Counted from the first letter of the stretch, positions 42,529 to 51,251 are shown. The stretch is 64,000 nucleotides of DNA from Streptomyces sp. NBC_00670 (GCF_036226765.1 NZ_CP109017.1:4279001-4343000), one strand, 5' to 3'. Numbers and translations are program-made. Notes: generated from the letters alone by a model not told the origin.

Positions 42529-42551
42529 ACGGTGGACCGTACGCTTATGGC

Positions 42552-43613
42552 GTGCAGGTACTTCATGATGCTTCGCTCGCGCCCCTGACCACCTTCCGGC
42601 TCGGAGGGGCCGTGGATCGGTTGGTCACCGCGGACTCCGATGCCGAGGTGGTCGAGGCCGTGCGGGAGGCCGACGGTTCCGGGACGCCGTTGCTGCTGAT
42701 CGGCGGGGGGTCGAACCTCGTGGTCGGGGACAAGGGGTTCGCCGGGACCGCGCTGCGCATCGCCACCCGCGGGATCGAGCTCGACGGGAACCGGCTGGAG
42801 GTCGCGGCCGGCGAGGTGTGGAGCGACGTCGTCACGCGCACCGTCGAGGCCGGGCTCGCCGGCATCGAGTGCCTCGCCGGAATCCCCGGCTCCGCCGGTG
42901 CGACCCCCGTGCAGAACGTCGGCGCGTACGGCCAGGAGGTCTCCGCCACCCTCACCGAGGTGATCGCCTACGACCGCCGCGCCGGCGAGACGGTGACCCT
43001 CTCCAACGAGGAGTGCGCCTTCTCCTACCGGCACAGCCGCTTCAAGGCCGACCCCGAGCGGTACGTCGTCCTGCGCGTCCGGTTCGCACTGGAGGACGCC
43101 GGCGGACTGTCGGCGCCCCTGAGGTACGCCGAGACCGCGCGGGCACTGGGCGTCGAGCCGGGGGAACGCGTGCCGCTCGCCGACGCGCGCGAAACCGTGC
43201 TCAAGCTGCGCGCCGGCAAGGGCATGGTGCTGGACCCCGAGGACCACGACACCTGGTCCGCCGGCTCCTTCTTCACCAACCCGATCCTCGACGACGGGGC
43301 CTTCGCGGCCTTCCGCACGCGTGTACGGGAGCGGCTCGGCGACGGCGTCGAGCCCCCCGCCTACCCGGCGGGAGACGGCCGCACCAAGACCTCGGCGGCC
43401 TGGCTGATCGACAGAGCCGGCTTCACCAAGGGCTACGGCAGCGGCCCCGCCCGCATCTCCACCAAGCACACCCTCGCCCTCACCAACCGGGGCGGGGCCA
43501 CCACCGAGGACCTCCTCGCGCTGGCCCGCGAGGTCGTCACCGGCGTCCGCGAGGCGTTCGGCATCACCCTCGTCAACGAGCCGGTGATGATTGGCGTCGA
43601 TCTCCGGGCATAG
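42552..43613 (+). CDS. murB: UDP-N-acetylmuramate dehydrogenase
   Basis: This 353-residue FAD enzyme reduces UDP-N-acetylglucosamine enolpyruvate to UDP-N-acetylmuramate. Seen are the FAD motif LLLIGGGSNLVVGD, PGSAGATPVQNVGAYGQE, the catalytic serine region WSAGSFFTNP, and a C-terminal glutamate in NEPVMIGVDLR. The GTG at 42552 has no ribosome site, and TACGCT lies about 10 bases upstream, so the mRNA may be leaderless. The 3' end overlaps the converging adenosine deaminase gene by 41 bases. Confidence 0.95.
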   Translation: MQVLHDASLAPLTTFRLGGAVDRLVTADSDAEVVEAVREADGSGTPLLLIGGGSNLVVGDKGFAGTALRIATRGIELDGNRLEVAAGEVWSDVVTRTVEAGLAGIECLAGIPGSAGATPVQNVGAYGQEVSATLTEVIAYDRRAGETVTLSNEECAFSYRHSRFKADPERYVVLRVRFALEDAGGLSAPLRYAETARALGVEPGERVPLADARETVLKLRAGKGMVLDPEDHDTWSAGSFFTNPILDDGAFAAFRTRVRERLGDGVEPPAYPAGDGRTKTSAAWLIDRAGFTKGYGSGPARISTKHTLALTNRGGATTEDLLALAREVVTGVREAFGITLVNEPVMIGVDLRA

Positions 43614-44691
43614 CGGAGGGAGCCGCGGCCGGCGGGGCCGCGAGCCAGGCGTCGATGTCCGCCAGGAGCCCGGCCCGTACGTCCTCCGGCGCCGCCGACC
43701 CCCGTACCGACTGGCGGGCCAGCTCCGCCAGCTCCGCGTCGGTGAAGCCGTGGTAGCGGCGGGCGATCTCGTACTGGGCCGCCAGCCGGGAGCCGAACAG
43801 CAGCGGGTCGTCGGCGCCCAGCGCCATCGGCACGCCCGCCTCGAACAGCGTGCGCAGCGGGACGTCCTCCGGTTTCTCGTAGACGCCGAGCGCCACGTTC
43901 GACGCCGGACACACCTCGCAGGTCACGCCCGCCTCGGCCAGCCGCGCCAGCAGCCGCGGGTCCTCCGCCGCCCGGACGCCGTGGCCGAGCCGGCCGGCGT
44001 GCAGGTCGTCGAGGCAGTCGCGGACCGAGGAGGGGCCGGTCAGCTCGCCGCCGTGCGGGGCGGACAGCAGACCGCCCTCGCGCGCGATGGCGAACGCGCG
44101 GTCGAAGTCGCGGGCCATGCCGCGCCGTTCGTCGTTCGACAGCCCGAAGCCGACGATGCCCCGGTCCGCGTACCGCACCGCCAGCCGGGCCAGGGTGCGG
44201 GCGTCCAGCGGGTGCTTCATGCGGTTCGCGGCCACCAGGACGCGCATGTCGAGGCCCGTGTCCCGGCGCGCCGAGTCGACCGCGTCCAGGATGATCTCCA
44301 GCGCCGGGATCAGCCCGCCCAGGCGCGGGGCGTACGACGTCGGGTCCACCTGGATCTCCAGCCACCGGGAGCCGTCCCGCAGATCCTCCTCGGCCGCCTC
44401 CCGCACCAGCCGCCGGATGTCGTCCGGCTCCCGCAGGCACGAGCGGGCGGCGTCGTACAGCCGCTGGAAGCGGAACCAGCCGCGTTCGTCCGTCGCCCGC
44501 AGTCTCGGCGGCTCGCCGCCGAGGAGCGCCTCGGTCAGCGCGTCGGGCAGGCGCACGCCGTACTTGTCGGCGAGTTCCAGCAGGGTGGCGGGCCGCATCG
44601 ACCCGGTGAAGTGCAGATGCAGATGGGCCTTCGGCAGCTCGGAGACATCGCGGGCACCGCGTTGCTCGGAGAGTTCACGTACACGCTCCAT
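43573..44691 (-). CDS. add: adenosine deaminase
   Basis: This 372-residue TIM-barrel protein deaminates adenosine (or deoxyadenosine) to inosine. The zinc ligands are in PKAHLHLHFTGS (His25, His27). Others are APHGGELTG (His and catalytic Glu region), LGHGVRA, CEVCPASNVALGVY and the catalytic GADDPLLF. ATG 44691 has AGGA nearby. It overlaps murB at the 3' end by 41 bases on the opposite strand. Its substrate could also be N6-modified adenosine; the canonical HxH-L-DG is altered to HLHFTG, as in many actinobacterial members. Confidence 0.93.
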   Translation of the reverse strand: MERVRELSEQRGARDVSELPKAHLHLHFTGSMRPATLLELADKYGVRLPDALTEALLGGEPPRLRATDERGWFRFQRLYDAARSCLREPDDIRRLVREAAEEDLRDGSRWLEIQVDPTSYAPRLGGLIPALEIILDAVDSARRDTGLDMRVLVAANRMKHPLDARTLARLAVRYADRGIVGFGLSNDERRGMARDFDRAFAIAREGGLLSAPHGGELTGPSSVRDCLDDLHAGRLGHGVRAAEDPRLLARLAEAGVTCEVCPASNVALGVYEKPEDVPLRTLFEAGVPMALGADDPLLFGSRLAAQYEIARRYHGFTDAELAELARQSVRGSAAPEDVRAGLLADIDAWLAAPPAAAPSAMPGDRRQSSPAR

Positions 44692-44761
44692 TGCATGATC
44701 CTGCCGCACGCCCGGACCGTCCCGGTACCGCTTTCCCCGATAGTGGTCTTGCTCGCACAGA

Positions 44762-44811
44762 CGAACGCGGGCCTCGAGGTACTCACACGAGTACCTCGAG
44801 GCCCGCGTTCG
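44762..44811 (-). terminator. 23-bp perfect-stem terminator of the aminotransferase gene
   Basis: Bases 44762-44784 and 44789-44811 are perfectly complementary over 23 bp with a 4-base ACAC loop. It lies 15 bases past the leftward aminotransferase stop at 44826 and before the adenosine deaminase start, separating the two transcripts. Confidence 0.85.
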
Positions 44812-44825
44812 CAGGCGGACGAGCC

Positions 44826-46052
44826 TCAGTCCCGCGCCTCCGCCAGCAGCTTCTGGATGCGGCTCACGCCCTCGACGAGGTCCTCGTCGCCCAGCGCGTA
44901 CGACAGCCGCAGATAGCCCGGCGTGCCGAAGGCCTCGCCCGGGACGACCGCGACCTCGGCCTCCTCCAGGATGAGCGCGGCCAGCTCCACCGTGGACTGC
45001 GGGCGCCTGCCGCGGATCTCCTTGCCGAACAGCTCCTTGACCGAGGGGTACGCGTAGAAGGCGCCCTCCGGCTCGGGGCAGAGCACGCCGTCGATCTCGT
45101 TGAGCATCCGCACGATGAGCTTGCGGCGCCGGTCGAAGGACTCGCGCATCTGTGCGACGGCGTCCAGGTTGCCGGAGACGGCGGCCAGCGCGGCGACCTG
45201 GGCCACGTTGTTCACGTTCGACGTGGCGTGCGACTGGAGGTTGGTGGCCGCCTTGACGACGTCCTTGGGGCCGATGATCCAGCCCACCCGCCAGCCGGTC
45301 ATCGCGTACGTCTTGGCCACGCCGTTGACGACGACGCACTTGTCGCGCAGCTCGGGCAGGATCGCCGGGAGCGAGGTGAACGTGGCGTCGCCGTAGACGA
45401 GGTGCTCGTAGATCTCGTCGGTGAGCACCCACAGGCCGTGCTCGACTGCCCAGCGGCCGATCGCCTCCGCCTCGGCCTCGCCGTAGACCGCGCCCGTCGG
45501 GTTGGACGGGGAGACGAACAGCACGCACTTGGTCTTCTCGGTGCGCGCGGCCTCGAGCTGCTCGACGCTCACCCGGTAGCCGGTGGTCTCGTCCGCGACG
45601 ACCTCCACCGGGACGCCGCCGGCCAGCCGGATCGACTCGGGGTACGTCGTCCAGTACGGGGCCGGGACGATGACCTCGTCGCCCGGGTCGAGGATCGCGG
45701 CGAAGGCGTTGTAGATGGCCTGCTTGCCGCCGTTGGTGACGAGGATCTGCGACGGGTCGACCTCGTAGTTCGAGTCGCGCAGCGTCTTCGCGGCGATCGC
45801 GGCCTTCAGCTCGGGCAGCCCGCCGGCCGGGGTGTACCGGTGGTACTTCGGGTTCTTGCACGCCTCGACGGCGGCCTCGACGATGTAGTCCGGCGTCGGG
45901 AAGTCGGGCTCACCGGCGCCGAAGCCGATCACCGGGCGCCCGGCGGCCTTGAGGGCCTTCGCCTTGGCGTCCACGGCGAGGGTGGCGGACTCGGAGATCG
46001 CGCCGATGCGGGCGGAGACCCGGCGCTCGGTGGGAGGGGTTGCAGCGCTCAT
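44826..46052 (-). CDS. aspC: pyridoxal phosphate-dependent aminotransferase (aspartate aminotransferase)
   Basis: This 408-residue fold-type I aminotransferase of subgroup I-gamma shows ISESATLAVDAKAKALKAAG, GAGEPDFPTPDYI, VTNGGKQAIYNAF, SPSNPTGAVY, the PLP lysine in VNGVAKTYAMTGWRVGWI and YLRLSYALGD. Bacillus/Thermus-type enzymes with these motifs use aspartate and glutamate; some act on prephenate. ATG 46052 is chosen; ATG 46061 is also in frame. In Streptomyces this gene sits beside secE, and the deaminase is downstream. Confidence 0.95.
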   Translation of the reverse strand: MSAATPPTERRVSARIGAISESATLAVDAKAKALKAAGRPVIGFGAGEPDFPTPDYIVEAAVEACKNPKYHRYTPAGGLPELKAAIAAKTLRDSNYEVDPSQILVTNGGKQAIYNAFAAILDPGDEVIVPAPYWTTYPESIRLAGGVPVEVVADETTGYRVSVEQLEAARTEKTKCVLFVSPSNPTGAVYGEAEAEAIGRWAVEHGLWVLTDEIYEHLVYGDATFTSLPAILPELRDKCVVVNGVAKTYAMTGWRVGWIIGPKDVVKAATNLQSHATSNVNNVAQVAALAAVSGNLDAVAQMRESFDRRRKLIVRMLNEIDGVLCPEPEGAFYAYPSVKELFGKEIRGRRPQSTVELAALILEEAEVAVVPGEAFGTPGYLRLSYALGDEDLVEGVSRIQKLLAEARD

Positions 46053-46338
46053 GGCACCCATCGTTCCAGACCGGAAACCGCCCCGGCACGCGGGTTTCAC
46101 GGACTGAACACGGAGTGGACAGGGGGCGGACAACCGTACGTATCCGCCGCGCGCGCCCCGGCGCGCCGACCGCGCCCCGCGGGAGCTCCGACAGGAGCCC
46201 GATCACCGTACGGGCGCTTTCCGTTCGACGCCCGGCCGCGGACCACGTACACTCCTACGTCGTTGGCCTCCTGCGGGCCGCGCCGAGCCGGTGCACGCCT
46301 GGCACTCGGACGGATGCGGTACGTTGGGGGACGGACAA

Positions 46339-46411
46339 AGGGTCGTAGCTCAATTGGTAGAGCACTGGTCTCCAAAACCAGCGGTTGGGGGTTCAAGTCC
46401 CTCCGGCCCTG
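46339..46411 (+). tRNA. tRNA-Trp (CCA)
   Basis: A 73-base cloverleaf with acceptor AGGGTCG/CGGCCCT, anticodon loop CTCCAAA (anticodon CCA) and T arm GGGGG-TTCAAGT-CCCTC. The discriminator is G. It precedes secE by 110 bases, the order seen in mycobacteria and Streptomyces. The 286-base spacer upstream to the aminotransferase contains no gene. Confidence 0.97.
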
Positions 46412-46521
46412 CTACACACTCCTTCACCGAGGATGTGTGCTGCAGAGTACGTACTTCATGCACCCGCCGTGCGGCTCAACCGGGCGCGGCACGGCCACGA
46501 CCCGGGATCAGGTGAGGATGA

Positions 46522-46809
46522 ATGACGGACGCCGTGGGCTCCCTCGACACGCCTGACGCCCAGGACGAGGTGACGGAGAGCAAGAAGAAGGCGCGCAAGG
46601 GCGGCAAGCGGGGCAAGAAGGGCCCCCTCAAGCGCCTCGCCCTCTTCTACCGCCAGATCGTCGCGGAACTCCGCAAGGTCGTCTGGCCGTCGCGCAACCA
46701 GCTGACGTCGTACACCACCGTGGTGATCTTCTTCGTTGCCATCATGATCGGTCTGGTGACCGTGATTGACTATGGCTTCAACCACGCAGCGAAGTACGTC
46801 TTCGGCTGA
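46522..46809 (+). CDS. secE: preprotein translocase subunit SecE
   Basis: This 95-residue protein has a highly basic region (ESKKKARKGGKRGKKGPLKRL) and the SecE signature FYRQIVAELRKVVWPSRNQL followed by one membrane helix (about residues 66-90). It stabilises SecY in the translocon. GGTGAGG precedes the ATG. It is followed by nusG at 77 bases, with a small hairpin between them. Confidence 0.97.
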   Translation: MTDAVGSLDTPDAQDEVTESKKKARKGGKRGKKGPLKRLALFYRQIVAELRKVVWPSRNQLTSYTTVVIFFVAIMIGLVTVIDYGFNHAAKYVFG

Positions 46810-46821
46810 GCCCGGAGCGAA

Positions 46822-46841
46822 GGGCGCCGTGTCCGGCGCCC
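46822..46841 (+). terminator. attenuator-like hairpin between secE and nusG
   Basis: GGGCGCCG (46822-46829) pairs with CGGCGCCC (46834-46841) around TGTC, followed by CTTTCG. It may reduce read-through from secE into nusG or protect the 3' end. Confidence 0.5.
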
Positions 46842-46886
46842 CTTTCGCATGTTCCACCCCTCTGTATCCAGGAAGAAGCAGCCACA

Positions 46887-47798
46887 GTGTCTGACCCGAA
46901 CCTGAACGACGCCATCGAGCCGGTCGAGTCCGCGGAGGACGAGCTCGACACCGTCGAGGGCGCGGACACCGGGGACGCCGAGGAGTCCACCGAGGCCCAG
47001 GCTGCCGAGGCCGCCGCACACGAGGCCGCCGCCGAGTACGCCGCCGGCGACGCGGACACCGCCGAGGACGACGACACCGCGGCGGCCGTTGACGACGAGA
47101 CGCAGGCCGCCGACGAGACGGACACCGACGAGACGGACACCGACGACGAAGCCGCCGTCGAGGCCGAGCCGGAGCCCGTGCTCGACCCGGTCGCCGCGCT
47201 CCGCGAGGAACTGCGCACGCTGCCCGGCGACTGGTACGTGATCCACACCTACGCGGGCTACGAGAAGCGTGTGAAGGCCAACCTGGAGCAGCGCGCCGTC
47301 TCGCTGAACGTCGAGGAGTTCATCTACCAGGCCGAGGTGCCCGAGGAGGAGATCGTCCAGATCAAGAACGGCGAGCGCAAGACCGTCCGGCAGAACAAGC
47401 TGCCCGGTTACGTCCTCGTCCGGATGGATCTGACGAACGAGTCCTGGGGCGTCGTCCGCAACACCCCCGGCGTCACGGGCTTCGTCGGCAACGCCTACGA
47501 CCCCTACCCGCTCTCCCTGGACGAGATCGTGAAGATGCTCGCCCCGGAGGCCGAGGAGAAGGCCGCCCGCGAGGCCGCCGAGGCCGAGGGCAAGCCGGCC
47601 CCGCAGCGCAAGGTCGAGGTCCAGGTGCTGGACTTCGAGGTCGGCGACTCGGTCACCGTCACCGACGGCCCCTTCGCCACCCTCCAGGCGACCATCAACG
47701 AGATCAACGCCGACTCGAAGAAGGTCAAGGGCCTCGTCGAGATCTTCGGCCGCGAGACCCCGGTCGAGCTGAGCTTCGACCAGATCCAGAAGAACTGA
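46887..47798 (+). CDS. nusG: transcription termination/antitermination protein NusG
   Basis: This 303-residue protein has an acidic N-terminal extension of about 105 residues (rich in Asp, Glu, Ala and Thr), then the NGN domain (DWYVIHTYAGYEKRVKANLEQR, ending GVTGFVG). The KOW domain (VGDSVTVTDGPFATLQATINEI) is at the C-terminus. A Glu/Ala-rich helical segment splits the two domains. Typical NusG is about 180 residues; long acidic extensions are a Streptomyces trait. It binds RNA polymerase and tunes pausing and termination. GTG start. A strong terminator follows, so rplK has its own promoter. Confidence 0.97.
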   Translation: MSDPNLNDAIEPVESAEDELDTVEGADTGDAEESTEAQAAEAAAHEAAAEYAAGDADTAEDDDTAAAVDDETQAADETDTDETDTDDEAAVEAEPEPVLDPVAALREELRTLPGDWYVIHTYAGYEKRVKANLEQRAVSLNVEEFIYQAEVPEEEIVQIKNGERKTVRQNKLPGYVLVRMDLTNESWGVVRNTPGVTGFVGNAYDPYPLSLDEIVKMLAPEAEEKAAREAAEAEGKPAPQRKVEVQVLDFEVGDSVTVTDGPFATLQATINEINADSKKVKGLVEIFGRETPVELSFDQIQKN

Positions 47799-47818
47799 CC
47801 TTCTGGTTCCCCCACGTC

Positions 47819-47866
47819 CGAGCAGGTCAGACGGTCGCCTCGGTGACCGTCTGACCTGCTCGGTTT
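47819..47866 (+). terminator. terminator after nusG
   Basis: Bases 47819-47836 pair perfectly with 47845-47862 (18 bp) around an 8-base loop and are followed by GTTTT. A strong intrinsic terminator that separates secE-nusG from rplK-rplA. Confidence 0.9.
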
Positions 47867-47965
47867 TCAGCCGCACATGTATACCCGTTATCGTTGTGCG
47901 GTATGCCTGCGTCCGGGTGGTCCCCGGAGGCGGGCAGGACCCGAATCGAAAGGACCCGGAGAGCC

Positions 47966-48400
47966 ATGCCTCCCAAGAAGAAGAAGGTCACGGGGCTCAT
48001 CAAGCTCCAGATCCAGGCCGGTGCCGCCAACCCGGCTCCGCCGGTCGGCCCCGCGCTGGGTCAGCACGGCGTCAACATCATGGAGTTCTGCAAGGCCTAC
48101 AACGCCGCGACCGAGTCGCAGCGCGGCTGGGTCATCCCGGTGGAGATCACGGTCTACGAGGACCGTTCCTTCACCTTCATCACCAAGACGCCGCCGGCCG
48201 CCAAGATGATCCTCAAGGCCGCGGGCGTGGAGAAGGGCTCCGGCGAGCCGCACAAGACCAAGGTCGCCAAGATCACCCAGGCGCAGGTCCGCGAGATCGC
48301 CCAGACCAAGCTGCCCGACCTCAACGCCAACGACCTGGACGCCGCCTCGAAGATCATCGCGGGCACCGCGCGTTCCATGGGCGTCACGGTCGAGGGCTGA
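47966..48400 (+). CDS. rplK: 50S ribosomal protein L11
   Basis: This 144-residue protein has the L11 pattern: KKVTGLIKLQIQAGAANPAPPVGPALGQHGVNIMEFCKAYNAAT, and the RNA-binding C-terminal domain ending GTARSMGVTVEG. It binds the GTPase-associated centre of 23S rRNA with L10 and is the target site region for thiostrepton. ATG 47966 follows CGGAGAG. It is the first gene of rplK-rplA. Confidence 0.97.
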   Translation: MPPKKKKVTGLIKLQIQAGAANPAPPVGPALGQHGVNIMEFCKAYNAATESQRGWVIPVEITVYEDRSFTFITKTPPAAKMILKAAGVEKGSGEPHKTKVAKITQAQVREIAQTKLPDLNANDLDAASKIIAGTARSMGVTVEG

Positions 48401-48498
48401 ACCACCCTCGGGCGACCCCAGCCCCGTAGTACCCGTAGCACCGTGGCAGGGCCTGCTCGGCCCGTACCACGACTCCTCAAACGAACACAGGAGCAGTT

Positions 48499-49224
48499 GT
48501 GAGCAAGCGCAGCAAGGCTCTCCGCGCTGCGGACGCCAAGATCGACCGGGAGAAGCTGTACGCCCCGCTCGAGGCCGTCCGTCTCGCCAAGGAGACCTCC
48601 ACCTCGAAGTTCGACGGCACCGTCGAGGTCGCCTTCCGCCTGGGTGTCGACCCGCGCAAGGCGGACCAGATGGTCCGTGGCACCGTGAACCTCCCGCACG
48701 GCACCGGCAAGACCGCCCGGGTCCTGGTCTTCGCGACCGGTGACCGTGCCGAGGCCGCGCGTGCCGCGGGCGCCGACATCGTCGGCGCCGACGAGCTCAT
48801 CGACGAGGTGTCCAAGGGCCGCCTGGACTTCGACGCCGTCGTCGCCACCCCGGACCTCATGGGCAAGGTCGGCCGCCTCGGCCGCGTGCTCGGTCCCCGT
48901 GGTCTGATGCCGAACCCGAAGACCGGCACCGTCACCCCGGACGTCGTGAAGGCCGTCAACGACATCAAGGGCGGCAAGATCGAGTTCCGCGTCGACAAGC
49001 ACTCGAACCTGCACTTCATCATCGGCAAGGCGTCCTTCGACGACACCAAGCTGGTGGAGAACTACGGTGCGGCGCTGGAGGAGATCCTCCGGCTGAAGCC
49101 GTCCGCCGCCAAGGGCCGGTACATCAAGAAGGCCGCCCTCAGCACCACGATGGGCCCGGGCATCCAGCTCGACCCGAACCGCACCCGCAACCTCCTCGTC
49201 GAGGAGGACCCGGCCGCGGTCTGA
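48499..49224 (+). CDS. rplA: 50S ribosomal protein L1
   Basis: This 241-residue protein has L1 signatures, including MGKVGRLGRVLGPRGLMPNPKTGTV and GGKIEFRVDKHSNLHFIIGK. It forms the mobile L1 stalk; in many bacteria it also represses its own mRNA. GTG start with AGGAGCAG upstream. A strong terminator follows. Confidence 0.97.
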   Translation: MSKRSKALRAADAKIDREKLYAPLEAVRLAKETSTSKFDGTVEVAFRLGVDPRKADQMVRGTVNLPHGTGKTARVLVFATGDRAEAARAAGADIVGADELIDEVSKGRLDFDAVVATPDLMGKVGRLGRVLGPRGLMPNPKTGTVTPDVVKAVNDIKGGKIEFRVDKHSNLHFIIGKASFDDTKLVENYGAALEEILRLKPSAAKGRYIKKAALSTTMGPGIQLDPNRTRNLLVEEDPAAV

Positions 49225-49253
49225 GCCGACGGCTCGCCCCAGCGGTCACACCG

Positions 49254-49296
49254 ACGGGCCTCGCACCTTTCTGGGTGCGGGGTCCGTTCGTTTTTT
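49254..49296 (+). terminator. terminator after rplA
   Basis: ACGGGCCTCGCACC (49254-49267) pairs with 49274-49287 (14 positions, including wobble pairs) around a 6-base loop and is followed by CGTTTTTTG, one of the few T tracts in the window. Confidence 0.85.
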
Positions 49297-49433
49297 GTTC
49301 AACGAATCGGCGTAAATGCCGGGCGGTGACGGCCGGCCTCATGGAAAATCGTAAGATCATTCGAACTTCCTGTGGCGATCCCACGTCCTGCCTGTATGCG
49401 AGGCATCGGTCGCCTGTGTTCCATGGGGGAAAC

Positions 49434-50294
49434 ATGAACAAGAGATCCGTACGTCTGCCCGTCGGCGCGGGGCTGGCCGCGCTGCTGCTGGCCGGGGGAG
49501 CGGTGAGCTGCGGCAAGGGCGAGGAGGCGGCGGACAAGTCCCCCGCCATGACGCCGGCGGCGGCCGTGGCGAAGGTCGCGAAGAAGTCGGAACAGATCAC
49601 CTCCCTGCACTACCGCATGAAGGGCAGCATCCCGGGGCAGGGCCGCATCGAGGCGGAGGCCGACATGCGGATGAAGCCCGAGACCGCGATGAGCATGAAG
49701 ATGTTCCTGCCCGGCAAGACCGACCTGCCCATGGAGGTCCGGCTCATCGACAAGGCCATCTACGTCGACGGGGGCGAAGACGCCGCCAAGGAGATGGACG
49801 GCAAGAACTGGATCAAGTTCGACCTGTCCGGGACGGAGGCCGGGAAGCAACTGGACCAGATGGGCGGACTGGGCGCGGCCTCCCAGGCCGAGCAGAGCCC
49901 GACGGCCCAGTCGAACATCCTCGCCGGCGCCGACGACGTGAAGAAGGTCGACACCGCGACCGTCGACGGCGTCAGGACCACGCACTACCGGGGCACGATC
50001 TCCGTGGACGACATGGACAAGCCGGCCTTCACGAAGAACGGGGTGACCGAGGAGCAGCGCCGTAAGGCCGTCGAGCAGTACCGGACGATGGGCGTCGACA
50101 AGCTCACCATGGACATGTGGGTCGGCAACGACGACCGTATGAAGCAGTTCCGCATGCGGGCCGACGCCGACAAGGGGCCGATGGACATGACCTTCACGGT
50201 CCTCGACTACAACAAGCCCGTGAAGGTCACCGCGCCGCCGGCCGGGAAGACCGCCGACCTGGCCGAGATGCTCAAGGGGCTCCAGGACGCCTGA
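49434..50294 (+). CDS. LppX/LprAFG-like lipoprotein
   Basis: This 286-residue protein has a lipoprotein signal (MNKRSVRLPVGAGLAALLLAGGAVSC, with the lipid-modified Cys26). The mature domain has the LppX_LprAFG-type beta-sheet features: SLHYRMKGSIPGQGRIEAEADMRM and TVDGVRTTHYRGTISVDDM. Such proteins carry lipids across the cell envelope in mycobacteria. The start ATG 49434 follows GGGGGAAAC. The gene lies between rplA and rplJ, an insertion conserved in Streptomyces. Its role is not known there. Confidence 0.9.
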   Translation: MNKRSVRLPVGAGLAALLLAGGAVSCGKGEEAADKSPAMTPAAAVAKVAKKSEQITSLHYRMKGSIPGQGRIEAEADMRMKPETAMSMKMFLPGKTDLPMEVRLIDKAIYVDGGEDAAKEMDGKNWIKFDLSGTEAGKQLDQMGGLGAASQAEQSPTAQSNILAGADDVKKVDTATVDGVRTTHYRGTISVDDMDKPAFTKNGVTEEQRRKAVEQYRTMGVDKLTMDMWVGNDDRMKQFRMRADADKGPMDMTFTVLDYNKPVKVTAPPAGKTADLAEMLKGLQDA

Positions 50295-50327
50295 GCCGCC
50301 TGCTCCGAGTCGCGGAACGGGGCGGAT

Positions 50328-50357
50328 TTGCCTGCCCCCGCCCCGTTCCCGTACGCT
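50328..50357 (+). promoter_or_regulatory. candidate promoter of rplJ-rplL
   Basis: TTGCCT (50328-50333) and TACGCT (50352-50357) are 18 bases apart, a good housekeeping promoter, with a start near 50364 and a leader of about 240 bases before rplJ. Confidence 0.6.
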
Positions 50358-50363
50358 TCCACA

Positions 50364-50580
50364 GAAGCCAAAGACCGCTGGTCGTTGCCGTGCGCTCGCA
50401 AGAGGGTGCGGTGGCCGAAGGATCCGCTGAACAGCGGACGACCCGCGCAGGTGACAGTGGATGAGCTCCCTTCGGTCCGCGCCCCCGGCGTGTGACAAAA
50501 GGTCGAGCCACGCCCCGTGCGCCTGCGCCGGGGCGTTTCGTTTTCCCCAGTCCTCCTTCGGGTCCGCGCGGTCCGAATCA
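50364..50580 (+). ncRNA. ribosomal protein L10 leader (rplJ leader) with attenuator hairpin
   Basis: The leader contains the phrase CCAAAGACCGCTGG (50368-50381), GATCCGCTGAACAGCGGACG and further hairpins expected for an L10(L12)4-binding leader. It ends in a stem ACGCCCCG/CGGGGCGT (50510-50517 with 50529-50536) followed by TTCGTTTT, which has the form of an intrinsic terminator ahead of rplJ. Feedback by L10 is the known mechanism of this class. Identification rests on position and the hairpins. Confidence 0.6.
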
Positions 50581-50602
50581 CCCGGAAGGAGGCCGAGGCT
50601 CT

Positions 50603-51133
50603 ATGGCGACGCCCGAAAAGGCTGCCGCGGTTGCCGAGCTGACGGACAAGTTCCGCAGCTCCAACGCCGCCGTGCTGACCGAGTACCGCGGTCTCACCGT
50701 GGCACAGCTCAAGACGCTGCGCCGTTCGCTCGGTGAGAACGCCCAGTACGCCGTGGTGAAGAACACGCTGACCAAGATTGCGGCCAACGAGGCCGGGATC
50801 ACGCTCGACGACCAGCTCTTCGCTGGTCCGACGGCCGTCGCCTTCGTCACCGGTGACCCGGTGGAGTCGGCGAAGGGTCTGCGCGACTTCGCCAAGGACA
50901 ACCCGAATCTTGTCATCAAGGGCGGTGTCCTTGACGGCAAGATGATGTCCGCCGACGAGATCAAGAAGCTCGCGGACCTCGAGTCCCGCGAGGTTCTGCT
51001 CTCCAAGCTGGCAGGTGCCTTCAAGGGCAAGCAGTCCCAGACTGCGCAGCTCTTCCAGGCGCTCCCCTCGAAGCTCGTCCGCACCGTGGACGCGCTCCGT
51101 GCCAAGCAGGACGAGCAGGGCGGTGCCGAGTAA
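50603..51133 (+). CDS. rplJ: 50S ribosomal protein L10
   Basis: This 176-residue protein starts at ATG 50603 with GGAAGGAGG upstream. Core motifs are FRSSNAAVLTEYRGLTVAQLKTLRRSL and VVKNTLTKIAANEAG. It forms the base of the L7/L12 stalk and is co-transcribed with rplL. Its leader regulates its own synthesis. Confidence 0.97.
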   Translation: MATPEKAAAVAELTDKFRSSNAAVLTEYRGLTVAQLKTLRRSLGENAQYAVVKNTLTKIAANEAGITLDDQLFAGPTAVAFVTGDPVESAKGLRDFAKDNPNLVIKGGVLDGKMMSADEIKKLADLESREVLLSKLAGAFKGKQSQTAQLFQALPSKLVRTVDALRAKQDEQGGAE

Positions 51134-51251
51134 TTCGGCTCGCTTTCTGACCCGGGCTGCCTGAAGGCGGCACGGGTCGCAGCGGGCCCGACGTACGCCC
51201 GCCACACCCCGTACATCCGGCACCAGCCGAATTAGTGGAAGGACCGCCATC

